DNA of 15,115 nucleotides from JAPLDA01 sp043742705 (GTDB lineage Bacteria > Bacteroidota > Bacteroidia > AKYH767-A > 2013-40CM-41-45). This document shows positions 1 through 6,871 of this stretch, piece by piece. The position numbers were made by a program, and so were the translations under genes. Location of the stretch: positions 1 to 15,115 of the forward strand of contig JAYTXY010000051.1 in NCBI GenBank assembly GCA_043742705.1, read 5' to 3'. The notes below the pieces were generated by a model. The model did not search any database. It was not told the DNA's origin and was given only the letters and a program-made list of their open reading frames with translations. Within the stretch, counting starts at the first letter, position 1. Each line of letters starts with the position of its first letter.

Positions 1-1
1 C

Positions 2-97
2 CTCGATTCAATGAGTGCAGCTGTTGAGAAGACTGAGAAAATCAGAATTATTATCAGGGATTCTGCAAGTTCTGTTGAGCCTGGTAATGATGACTGA
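2..97 (+). CDS. Possible 3' end of an unidentified protein (partial)
   Basis: One plus-strand frame is open from the first bases to a TGA at 95-97 and would encode about 31 residues, with a basic-hydrophobic stretch (KIRIIIRD) followed by an acidic end (EPGNDD). The other two plus frames close within about 27 bases. The fragment is too short to assign to a family. It could be the C-terminus of an upstream gene on the same strand as the histidine kinase, or a chance open stretch. The 172 bases between it and the kinase hold no convincing promoter or terminator that I can see. Confidence 0.35.
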   Translation, partial: LDSMSAAVEKTEKIRIIIRDSASSVEPGNDD

Positions 98-269
98 ACT
101 GAATCCTAATTTTATGGGGTCGAGCTTCAGGATATGTAATCAAGTTGTCTTATAAAGCAGCGAATTTTTTGAGCTAAAAGACTTCTTTTTGAAATTGATT
201 TTTTATTATTGTAAAGTCTACCGAAGTTGAATTTCGTTTTTCACTTTTGTCAATCAGAAAATTCCTGTC

Positions 270-2402
270 TTGAAATTTTTTTTACTGCTTACTTTAATTT
301 ATTGCTTAGCAGTTGTCTCTTCCAATGGTAAGGGATTACTTTTTTTATCCAAAGACAGTCTGACGATTGCTCTTCATGACGGATGGAGATTTAGTGATAA
401 GGATAGTCTTGCATTTGCAGATTCATCTTTTGATGACAGTCGTTGGGAGATCAGAGGTTCTGAAATGCGTCTTTCAACTTATCCACGTCCTTCATTTAAC
501 GGGATTGGTTGGTTTCGGCTGCAGTTTATTGCCGATACGAGTATTGTGAATACACCACTGGTATTTACGATTACCCATTTGGGTGCGTCTGAAATTTACC
601 TGAACGGACAACTTATCAGATCGTTTGGGAAAATAGACGGAGCCGACAGCAGCACTTATTATGATCCCCAGGAAATCCCATCTTTAATTACGATTCCTGC
701 TGCCGGTGAAAATGTATTTTCTATCCGATATGCAAACTACAAAGCCCAGCAAAATTTCAGCACTAAAAAAGTAGCATTCGGTGGATTTAGAATGGCACTG
801 GGACTTGCCGATCAGGAAATTCAGGAGGTGTATTTCCGGAGTACGATACTTTCTCTTGTCCTGGTAACACTAGGCGTGATTTTTATTACACTGAGTCTAT
901 TTCATTTTCTCATGTTCCTGTTTTACAGGGCAGCGAGGTATAATTTGTCGTTCAGCATTTTTATGTTTTGCCTGGCTGCTGAAATTTTTATTGGGTATGT
1001 TTCCTTTTATTCACACGATCCGGCTTTCGAAGTAAGCTGGCGTTTTCATATCGTCACATTATTGTGCGCTGCGGGACTTTCACTGAGCGGTTTTATTCAC
1101 GAGCTGTTTATCAATAAAAAAGGAATTCGATTTCGATTGCTTAGTTTACTGGGAGGCGCAGCCATCGTTTTTCATTATATGAGTATACCTTTTTCGAATG
1201 TTGTTATTATTGGATTCATAGCGATCGTTTCCATTGAAGCACTTTTTACTGTCATTTCAGCGATGATTAAAAAAGTGAAAGGTGTATGGATCATTGGAAC
1301 CGGAATTATTTTTTCTTCGGTCTTTCTGCTCACGATGATTGTATTGGCTTCGTTGGAGGTTTTTGTTTTACTCAATGACAGCACGCTTGGCGGCCGGGTC
1401 CTGATTTTTATCAGTGCACTGGCTGTGCTTAGCATTCCAATTTCAATGTCAGTGTATCTTGGATGGAAGGTTTCTGCAATGAATAAGGATCTCTCGATTC
1501 AACTTGAACAGGTAAAAGTGTTGTCTGAAAAGAATGTGGAGCAGGAGCGAGAGAAAAAACGGTTACTCGAAAACAGGAAAGATGAACTGGAGAAGGAAGT
1601 TGCTGAGCGTACGGTTGAATTAAAAGCTTCGCAGCAGCAATTGATACAGCAGGAAAAGCTTGCTTCTCTTGGACAACTCACAGCAGGTATTGCTCATGAG
1701 ATAAAGAATCCGTTGAACTTCGTTACGAACTTTGCTGACCTGAGTGCGGAGTTAATCGGTGAACTTGAATCTGAACATTCTCCGGAAGAGCGAAAGCAGA
1801 TTTTGTCAGACCTCAAAAAGAATTTTGAAAAAATTACTCACCACGGTAAGCGTGCCGACAGCATTGTGAAGAACATGCTCGATCACAGCCGCGGAAGCAA
1901 AGGGGAGCAGCAATTGACAGACATCAATCAACTAAGCTCAGAGTTTTTTGATCTTGCTTATCACGGGATGCGAGCTACTGTGGCTGATTTTAATTGTGAA
2001 ATGAAAAGAGATCTTGGTCAAGGTTTACCTTCAATTAACGTAGTCGCTCAGGATATTTCGCGTGTGTTGCTGAATCTTTTTAACAACGCTTTTTATGCCG
2101 TGATGGAAAAAAGCAACAAGAACGATCGGGATATTTTGAAATATAATCCGGAGGTTTCGCTTACGACTTTGTTAAGCAACGATCGAGTTGTGTTAAAGAT
2201 CCGGGACAACGGCAATGGAATTCCGACTGAACTTAAAGAAAAAATTTTCAATCCATTCTTCACAACAAAACCTACAGGAAAGGGAACAGGACTTGGACTG
2301 AGTCTTAGCTACGACATTGTGAAAGCGCATGGAGGAGAAATTAGTGTGGAAAGCAATCAGGATGAATTTACTGAGTTCATTATTGCCTTGCCGTTACAGT
2401 AG
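270..2402 (+). CDS. 7TM sensor histidine kinase with periplasmic jelly-roll-like sensor domain
   Basis: This is a 710-residue membrane sensor kinase of a two-component system. In order it shows a signal peptide (about 1-19), an extracytoplasmic beta-rich domain (about 30-175) with the W/G-WFR/EIYLNG pattern of galactose-binding or GH2-type jelly rolls, seven hydrophobic segments (about 190-400, 7TMR-DISM-like layout), a coiled coil (about 405-460), a HisKA domain and a HATPase domain. The H-box is AGIAHEIKNPLNF with phospho-acceptor His476. The N-box has Asn606, the G1 box DNGNGIP starts at Asp646, and the F/G2 boxes read NPFFTTKPTGKGTGLGLS. All key residues are present. The start is TTG at 270: it is the first usual start codon after an in-frame stop at 228-230, and it keeps the signal peptide. 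No cognate response regulator gene is adjacent. The ligand is unknown. Confidence 0.93.
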   Translation: MKFFLLLTLIYCLAVVSSNGKGLLFLSKDSLTIALHDGWRFSDKDSLAFADSSFDDSRWEIRGSEMRLSTYPRPSFNGIGWFRLQFIADTSIVNTPLVFTITHLGASEIYLNGQLIRSFGKIDGADSSTYYDPQEIPSLITIPAAGENVFSIRYANYKAQQNFSTKKVAFGGFRMALGLADQEIQEVYFRSTILSLVLVTLGVIFITLSLFHFLMFLFYRAARYNLSFSIFMFCLAAEIFIGYVSFYSHDPAFEVSWRFHIVTLLCAAGLSLSGFIHELFINKKGIRFRLLSLLGGAAIVFHYMSIPFSNVVIIGFIAIVSIEALFTVISAMIKKVKGVWIIGTGIIFSSVFLLTMIVLASLEVFVLLNDSTLGGRVLIFISALAVLSIPISMSVYLGWKVSAMNKDLSIQLEQVKVLSEKNVEQEREKKRLLENRKDELEKEVAERTVELKASQQQLIQQEKLASLGQLTAGIAHEIKNPLNFVTNFADLSAELIGELESEHSPEERKQILSDLKKNFEKITHHGKRADSIVKNMLDHSRGSKGEQQLTDINQLSSEFFDLAYHGMRATVADFNCEMKRDLGQGLPSINVVAQDISRVLLNLFNNAFYAVMEKSNKNDRDILKYNPEVSLTTLLSNDRVVLKIRDNGNGIPTELKEKIFNPFFTTKPTGKGTGLGLSLSYDIVKAHGGEISVESNQDEFTEFIIALPLQ

Positions 2403-2450
2403 ATCTATTTGCTTTTTCTTTAGAGAAATCCATTCACTTCCTTCATCCGG

Positions 2451-2482
2451 CATCAAATGCCAAAATATCAAATCATCAAATC
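2451..2482. repeat. Short array of 8-bp degenerate repeats between convergent genes
   Basis: Four consecutive 8-mers can be read here on the plus strand: CATCAAAT, GCCAAAAT, ATCAAATC, ATCAAATC. On the minus strand, leaving the lipoprotein gene, they read GATTTGAT, GATTTGAT, ATTTTGGC, ATTTGATG. The first unit begins at 2482, the second base of the lipoprotein TGA stop (2483-2481). ATCAAATC is identical to a unit at 5761-5768. The rest of the 78-base gap between the kinase and lipoprotein genes shows no clear terminator. A small palindrome GGCAT-CAA-ATGCC at 2449-2461 has no T-tract in either direction. Confidence 0.6.
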
Positions 2483-2954
2483 AAAACAGTAATTGCAATA
2501 TCTTACTATCAATTTTCTCCTTGTATTCAAACAAGACTTTTTTTCGAAAGATAAATTTCTTCAGTGTCATGTTTCCTTTGATGGTTGCTGTTGCAGTTCC
2601 GTTGCCAAGTAATAGCTTCAATCCAATTCCGGAGAGATTCATTAAATTACTAAACGAAGCTTTTCCATTTACCGGCAACGTGAAATCACTGTTGCTTTTA
2701 ATGCGTACAACCTCTGAAACATTCGCCTCTCCTAATGGCAAATCATCAATCATGATTTTAGTTTGAATATTTGTCAGCCGCAAACTTCCCTGGTTTGGAT
2801 TGTACATGGCGAGATCAAGGGTAACCTCGTAGTCTTTTTCCATTTTCTTCGTGGTAATGTTTTCTGCATTTTTGAATTCAACAGGTTGAATGGTAAAACA
2901 GGATGAAAGAAAAAGCGGAAGCAAAAAGATAATGTATTTTAACTTTGAAAGCAT
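2481..2954 (-). CDS. LEA14/WHy-like lipoprotein
   Basis: This is a 157-residue predicted lipoprotein. The signal peptide is lysine-containing and hydrophobic and ends in the lipobox LSSC, so Cys19 would be lipidated and the protein anchored in a membrane, in Bacteroidota usually the outer membrane or cell surface. The mature part (about 30-140) has features of the LEA type 2 / WHy beta-sandwich: VTLDLAMYNPNQGSLRL, then a short IDDLPLGEA stretch and a DFTLPVNGKASF strand. The assignment rests on this pattern only and no catalytic residues are expected. The gene starts 18 bases after the stop of the SGNH hydrolase gene on the same strand, so the two are probably co-transcribed. Its exact role is unknown; a stress or envelope function is an inference from the family. 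Confidence 0.8.
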   Translation of the reverse strand: MLSKLKYIIFLLPLFLSSCFTIQPVEFKNAENITTKKMEKDYEVTLDLAMYNPNQGSLRLTNIQTKIMIDDLPLGEANVSEVVRIKSNSDFTLPVNGKASFSNLMNLSGIGLKLLLGNGTATATIKGNMTLKKFIFRKKVLFEYKEKIDSKILQLLF

Positions 2955-2972
2955 TTCGGAATCAGAATTGGA

Positions 2973-4148
2973 TTAATGAGCTTCACTGAAATAATTACGG
3001 ACAAGACTATCAACGGCAGGAAACAGAGAATTGGCAGTCACTTCTCCACCCAAGGGAGACAGGTGACAATAATCATAAAAAAGTTGTTTGCCTTTATTCT
3101 CCGTTGCGTTGAACGGAGGATTTATGTCGAGGAAAGGCACCGTTGTTTTTTTAGAAAGCTTTTGCAATTCATCAACCACGACAGGATAAAGCTTCTGAAT
3201 ATTTTTGTCTTTGTTAAGAAATGCTTTTTCGGTGGGCGATAGTAGAACAGTATCTCTTAAAACCAACATGGGTTGAAGACAAACAATTGCATGAATACCA
3301 TTTGTCTTAAGGAGGTTGACGTTCGTTTCAACAGACCTTAGGAATTGTTTTGCTGCAGCTTCACGATGTGCCTGTATCAACATGCTGTCGTTTGGATACG
3401 TTTTGTAAAAGGTACTCGCATTGGAGTTTTGAAAAGCATCATTTTTCATTCTCCATGCCATGTACCCGCGCGCGAAGCCGCTGTATCGGGAAATCCAGTG
3501 CATGCCGTAATCAAGTAGCCCACTTAAAGAGGCCTTACGCAATCGCGGTTTCCAGAATTGATAAGCGTTGTTTCCGTAATAGTCAAAATCGGGATTGTTG
3601 GTATAATGATCATTCGCACCGTCAAAAAAAATTACAAGATCAGGATCGTAATCAATTAATTCAGAAAGCAAATAGGCTGTATGCTGGAAAGTTTGGTAAC
3701 CCGTAACGGATGCATTGATGATCTCAATTTCTTTTCCGGGATATTTTTTCTTCAACGATTGCTCCAGGTAAGCATCAATGGTCTCATCTGGATAGATGTG
3801 TCCTTCAGGATATGGAGGAGTAGTGGATACTCCATGAGCTGCCGAGCCGCCCAATAGAAAAGCCCTAAAAGTACTAGCGGGTTTCTCCTTTTTGACTTCC
3901 GCAGATCTTCGGAATCCTTCTCCGTCAATAACAATCCAATCACGTTTGCCATCTCCTTCACGATAACCAGGAATGAGTGAATAAATACGATAAGAATCAA
4001 ATTGAAATTTTGCCCTTGGCGATTTCTTCAACACTTTTGTCAGGTAAATCCGTCCGAAAATTTCCAAAGCAATAATCGTAAAAATGAACATGTAGAGAAA
4101 CCAGCCCAGGTTTTTACGTGTGAATATTCTTGCAAGAAATTTTTTCAT
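2973..4148 (-). CDS. Membrane-anchored SGNH/GDSL-type hydrolase
   Basis: This 391-residue protein has one N-terminal transmembrane helix (about 15-33) and an SGNH-hydrolase domain (about 93-390), so the catalytic part should lie outside the cytoplasm. The SGNH blocks are visible in order: block I LLGGSAAHG with nucleophile Ser102, block II ASVTGYQ with Gly150, block III FFDGANDH with Asn179, and block V DYCHLSPLGG with Asp359 and His362. These are the four residues that give the family its name and the Asp-His pair completes the triad. Such enzymes remove acyl or acetyl groups from lipids, polysaccharides or peptidoglycan; the substrate here cannot be read from sequence. It is the first gene of a unit with the lipoprotein 18 bases downstream, and it diverges from ffh. 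Confidence 0.88.
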   Translation of the reverse strand: MKKFLARIFTRKNLGWFLYMFIFTIIALEIFGRIYLTKVLKKSPRAKFQFDSYRIYSLIPGYREGDGKRDWIVIDGEGFRRSAEVKKEKPASTFRAFLLGGSAAHGVSTTPPYPEGHIYPDETIDAYLEQSLKKKYPGKEIEIINASVTGYQTFQHTAYLLSELIDYDPDLVIFFDGANDHYTNNPDFDYYGNNAYQFWKPRLRKASLSGLLDYGMHWISRYSGFARGYMAWRMKNDAFQNSNASTFYKTYPNDSMLIQAHREAAAKQFLRSVETNVNLLKTNGIHAIVCLQPMLVLRDTVLLSPTEKAFLNKDKNIQKLYPVVVDELQKLSKKTTVPFLDINPPFNATENKGKQLFYDYCHLSPLGGEVTANSLFPAVDSLVRNYFSEAH

Positions 4149-4246
4149 ACCTTCAATAAAAGATCCGGTAAAAGTAGAAATATTTCATGGTGTCGCTTGA
4201 AACACAACAAATCGGGAATCAAATACGATGATCCCCTTTCTTTTTC

Positions 4247-4254
4247 TATTTTTG
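4247..4254 (+). promoter_or_regulatory. Bacteroidota-type -7 element upstream of ffh
   Basis: TATTTTTG matches the TAnnTTTG -7 consensus exactly and lies 25 bases before the ffh ATG, in the 131-base gap between ffh and the divergent SGNH hydrolase gene. I see no TTG at the usual -33 distance. The flanking sequence TTTTTCTATTTT is shared with the region upstream of surE. A start of transcription only a few bases downstream would give a very short leader. Confidence 0.5.
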
Positions 4255-4279
4255 CCGTCTTGCAATTCGATTTTACAAT

Positions 4280-5614
4280 ATGTTTGAAAACCTCAGTGAT
4301 AAGCTCGACCGGGCGTTTAAGGTCCTTAAAGGACAAGGAAGAATTACGGAAATCAACGTTGCCGAAACACTTAAGGAAGTGCGGAAGGCATTGCTTGATG
4401 CTGACGTAAACTACAAAGTTGCCAAGCAATTTACCGATACAGTAAAAGAAAAAGCGTTTGGACAAAATGTATTGACGGCTGTATCTCCCGGACAGTTGAT
4501 GATTAAGATCGCTCACGATGAATTGGCCTTACTCATGGGTGGTGAAAAAGCTGAACTTGATCTGAGAGGTAATCCTACCATCATCCTGATGTCAGGTCTC
4601 CAAGGTTCCGGTAAGACAACTCTCTCCGGTAAGCTCGCTAATTTCCTGAAATCAAAACGCCAGAAACATCCGTTGCTGGTGGCTTGTGACGTGTATCGTC
4701 CGGCAGCAATTGAACAATTAAAAGTATTGGGACAGCAACTTGACGTTCCTGTATTCAGTGAGGACGGAAATACAAATCCTGTCGACATTGCAAAAAAAGG
4801 AATTGCTTTTGCGAAAGAAAATAATCGCAACGTAGTCATCATTGATACTGCCGGTCGCCTTGCGATTGACGAAGCAATGATGAATGAAATTGCCGCTATT
4901 AAGAGTGCGGTGAATCCGAATGAAATTCTTTTCGTGGTCGATTCCATGACAGGACAGGATGCTGTGAATACTGCCAAAGCTTTCAACGACCGTTTGAATT
5001 TTGACGGGGTCGTGTTGACGAAACTTGATGGTGATACACGAGGCGGAGCAGCGCTTTCAATAAAGTCTGTTGTAAACAAGCCGATTAAATTTATCGGAAC
5101 GGGAGAGAAGCTGGATGCGTTGGATGTTTTCTATCCAGAACGGATGGCTGATCGTATTCTCGGTATGGGTGACATTGTTTCTCTTGTGGAGAAAGCACAG
5201 GAGCAATTCGATTCAGTTGAAGCTGCAAAACTGTCGAAGAAGATTGCGAAGAACCAGTTTAGCTTCGATGATTTCCTTCAGCAGATTCAGCAGATAAAAA
5301 AAATGGGGAACATGAAAGACCTCATGGGCATGATTCCCGGTGCCGGAAAAGCATTGAAGGATGTAGACATCAGCAACGATTCGTTCAAACACATCGAAGC
5401 CATCATTCGTTCCATGACAAAAGCGGAACGTGAAGATGCAGGACTTATTAATGGAAACAGAAGACAACGAATTGCAAAAGGAAGCGGCACCAACATCCAG
5501 GAAGTGAATAAACTGCTCAAGCAATTTGAAGAAATGCGGAAGATGATGCGCATGTTGAGCAACAAAGACCAGATGAAGAACATGATGCGCCAGATGCCGG
5601 GAATGAGGAAGTGA
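4280..5614 (+). CDS. ffh: Signal recognition particle GTPase Ffh
   Basis: Ffh is the protein part of the signal recognition particle. It binds signal sequences emerging from the ribosome and, with the receptor FtsY, delivers ribosomes to the SecYEG channel. The 444-residue length is typical. The N domain covers about 1-95 and carries the conserved NVAETLKEVRKALLDADVN segment. The G domain (about 96-295) has the P-loop GLQGSGKT (106-113), DVYRPAA (137-143), DTAGR (189-193) and TKLDGDTRGG (247-256). The M domain (about 328-444) contains the SRP-RNA binding segment GNRRQRIAKGSG (392-403) and a methionine-rich end (MRKMMRML, MKNMMRQMPGM). All expected parts are intact. The stop TGA at 5612-5614 forms the beginning of a downstream 8-bp repeat array. 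Confidence 0.98.
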   Translation: MFENLSDKLDRAFKVLKGQGRITEINVAETLKEVRKALLDADVNYKVAKQFTDTVKEKAFGQNVLTAVSPGQLMIKIAHDELALLMGGEKAELDLRGNPTIILMSGLQGSGKTTLSGKLANFLKSKRQKHPLLVACDVYRPAAIEQLKVLGQQLDVPVFSEDGNTNPVDIAKKGIAFAKENNRNVVIIDTAGRLAIDEAMMNEIAAIKSAVNPNEILFVVDSMTGQDAVNTAKAFNDRLNFDGVVLTKLDGDTRGGAALSIKSVVNKPIKFIGTGEKLDALDVFYPERMADRILGMGDIVSLVEKAQEQFDSVEAAKLSKKIAKNQFSFDDFLQQIQQIKKMGNMKDLMGMIPGAGKALKDVDISNDSFKHIEAIIRSMTKAEREDAGLINGNRRQRIAKGSGTNIQEVNKLLKQFEEMRKMMRMLSNKDQMKNMMRQMPGMRK

Positions 5615-5668
5615 TTTGGTGATTTGGTAATTTGATGATGTGCTAATGTGCAGATGTCAAAGTGCAGA
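5613..5668 (+). repeat. 8-bp tandem degenerate repeat array, left arm (after ffh)
   Basis: Seven consecutive 8-mers follow one another with no gaps: GATTTGGT, GATTTGGT, AATTTGAT, GATGTGCT, AATGTGCA, GATGTCAA, AGTGCAGA. The pattern is roughly RATKTGNN. The array starts at the second base of the ffh stop codon. Bases 5621-5644 are an inverted match (23 of 24 positions) to 5745-5768 on the other side of the gap. Unit junctions of the form T|RA give stop codons at 5612, 5620, 5628, 5636 and 5644. Confidence 0.85.
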
Positions 5669-5692
5669 GTCTGGCAGTAAATCAACTCAGTT

Positions 5693-5719
5693 AACTTATT
5701 CAACTTATTCAACTTAGTC
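5693..5719. repeat. 9-bp tandem repeat, three copies, in the centre of the ffh-folD gap
   Basis: AACTTATTC occurs at 5693-5701 and 5702-5710 and is followed by AACTTAGTC at 5711-5719. It lies between the two inverted 8-bp arrays and has a different period. No protein is encoded here. Its role is unknown. Confidence 0.75.
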
Positions 5720-5736
5720 GAACGAGGTGCTTCATT

Positions 5737-5768
5737 ACCAAATCAGCACATCATCAAATTATCAAATC
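5737..5768 (-). repeat. 8-bp tandem degenerate repeat array, right arm (before folD)
   Basis: Read on the minus strand from 5768, the 8-mers are GATTTGAT, AATTTGAT, GATGTGCT, GATTTGGT. They are the inverted counterpart of the array after ffh. The arm ends two bases before the folD ATG. Minus-strand stop codons at unit junctions begin at 5761 (TAA), 5753 (TGA), 5745 (TGA) and 5737 (TAA), again 8 nt apart. Confidence 0.85.
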
Positions 5769-5770
5769 GA

Positions 5771-6652
5771 ATGATTCTCCTAGACGGAAAAAAGATCTCA
5801 TCAGAAATAAAAGCTGAATTAAAGGCAGAAGTAGCGCAGATGATTTCTTCTGGAAAGCGTGCACCTCATTTGGTTGCTATTCTTGTCGGTAGCAATGGCG
5901 CTTCCGAAACCTATGTAGCAAGCAAAGCAAAAAACTGTGAAGAGATTGGTTTTAAATCTTCTGTATTTCGTTTTGAAACTTCAATTACAGAAGAAGAACT
6001 GCTCAATAAAATAAATCAAATCAATCACGATGACGACATTGACGGATTGATTGTACAGTTACCACTTCCGAAGCATATCAATGTTCAAAAGGTAACTGAA
6101 ACGATTTCTCCTGCAAAAGATGTAGATGGTTTTCATCCGGTGAATGTAGGAAGGATGATGCAAAACCTTCCATGTTACATTCCTGCAACACCGTTTGGAA
6201 TTCTTCTGATGATCGAACGTTATAAAATAGAAACATCAGGAAAAACCTGTGTTGTACTCGGAAGGAGTAACATCGTTGGTTTACCGATGACTGTGTTGAT
6301 GGCAAGAAATAACTATCCCGGAAATTCTACCGTCACTTTGTGTCACAGTAAAACGAAAAATCTTGAAAGTGTATTACGAACTGCAGATATTCTTGTTGCG
6401 GCTTTAGGACAGCCCGGTTTTGTAAAAGCCGACATGGTAAAAGATGGGGCTGTTGTGATTGATGTTGGTATTACACGTGTTCCTTCTACAGAAACAAAAA
6501 GTGGATTTAAAATTTCAGGTGATGTTGACTTTGAGAATGTCTCTCCCAAATGCAGTTTCATTACTCCTGTTCCGGGCGGAGTTGGACTAATGACGATTGC
6601 CGGGCTGCTTAAAAATACCATGATGGCAGCGAAGAGGGATATTTATAAATGA
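5771..6652 (+). CDS. folD: Bifunctional methylenetetrahydrofolate dehydrogenase/cyclohydrolase FolD
   Basis: FolD interconverts 5,10-methylene-, 5,10-methenyl- and 10-formyl-tetrahydrofolate using NADP(H), and so feeds purine and formyl-methionine synthesis. The 293 residues match the family length. The catalytic segment YVASKAKNCEEIGF has Tyr48 and Lys52. DGLIVQLPLP (91-100) contains the conserved Gln96, and KDVDGFHP contains the folate-binding Asp119. GRSNIVGLPM (164-173) is the dinucleotide-binding loop, and ITPVPGGVGLMT (264-275) is the C-terminal signature. The usual PCTPxG motif reads IPATPFG, so the cysteine is replaced; related enzymes tolerate this. The start ATG follows directly after the right repeat arm, with no clear Shine-Dalgarno sequence. 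The stop TGA merges into a second 8-bp repeat array. Confidence 0.97.
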   Translation: MILLDGKKISSEIKAELKAEVAQMISSGKRAPHLVAILVGSNGASETYVASKAKNCEEIGFKSSVFRFETSITEEELLNKINQINHDDDIDGLIVQLPLPKHINVQKVTETISPAKDVDGFHPVNVGRMMQNLPCYIPATPFGILLMIERYKIETSGKTCVVLGRSNIVGLPMTVLMARNNYPGNSTVTLCHSKTKNLESVLRTADILVAALGQPGFVKADMVKDGAVVIDVGITRVPSTETKSGFKISGDVDFENVSPKCSFITPVPGGVGLMTIAGLLKNTMMAAKRDIYK

Positions 6653-6722
6653 TGTGCAGATTTGTAGATATGCAAAAGTGTAGTAACAGTGTGAGAAAGT
6701 GGGAGAGTGAGAAAGTGAAGCA
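6651..6722 (+). repeat. 8-bp tandem degenerate repeat array, left arm (after folD)
   Basis: Nine consecutive 8-mers can be read: GATGTGCA, GATTTGTA, GATATGCA, AAAGTGTA, GTAACAGT, GTGAGAAA, GTGGGAGA, GTGAGAAA, GTGAAGCA. The first begins at the second base of the folD TGA. The first units resemble those after ffh, and later units change to a GTGRGARA type. Bases 6695-6717 form a perfect 23-bp inverted match to 6817-6839. A run of 12 A follows at 6722-6733, and a small AATAT/ATATT palindrome lies at 6753-6766. Confidence 0.85.
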
Positions 6723-6790
6723 AAAAAAAAAAATTGCTCTGCAAAATTTTTAAATATGGAGATATTCAAATTTTAAAATGGAATATGATT

Positions 6791-6846
6791 TTCACCAATT
6801 CACCATCTCACTTTCACACTTTCTCACTCTCCCACTTTCACTAATT
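6791..6846 (-). repeat. 8-bp tandem degenerate repeat array, right arm (before queE)
   Basis: On the plus strand the units are TTCACCAA, TTCACCAT, CTCACTTT, CACACTTT, CTCACTCT, CCCACTTT, CACTAATT. They are the reverse-complement type of the array after folD and include the perfect 23-bp arm 6817-6839. Minus-strand TGA codons begin at 6826, 6810, 6802 and 6794 and cover all three frames. The arm ends 7 bases before a GTG and 25 bases before the ATG proposed for queE. Confidence 0.85.
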
Positions 6847-6871
6847 TAACAACGTGCTTCAAGAAAACAAG

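Noticed and set aside
2449..2461. GGCAT-CAA-ATGCC palindrome as a terminator between convergent genes
   Set aside because: The stem has only five pairs and no T-tract follows on either strand.
2329..2766. 145-residue open frame on the plus strand
   Set aside because: It runs over the end of the kinase in another frame and then antisense to the lipoprotein gene, has no domain pattern, and the lipoprotein on the other strand has a clear lipobox.
4145..4516. 123-residue minus-strand open frame over the ffh start
   Set aside because: It is antisense to the conserved N domain of Ffh and its translation has no recognisable features.
5613..5768. CRISPR-like array in the ffh-folD gap
   Set aside because: The repeat unit is only 8 bp, degenerate and without spacers, and the two sides are inverted. 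No cas gene is present.
6722..6766. Poly-A run and AATAT/ATATT palindrome as a terminator after folD
   Set aside because: The A-run precedes the small stem on the plus strand and the stem is AT-only. It is weak in both directions.
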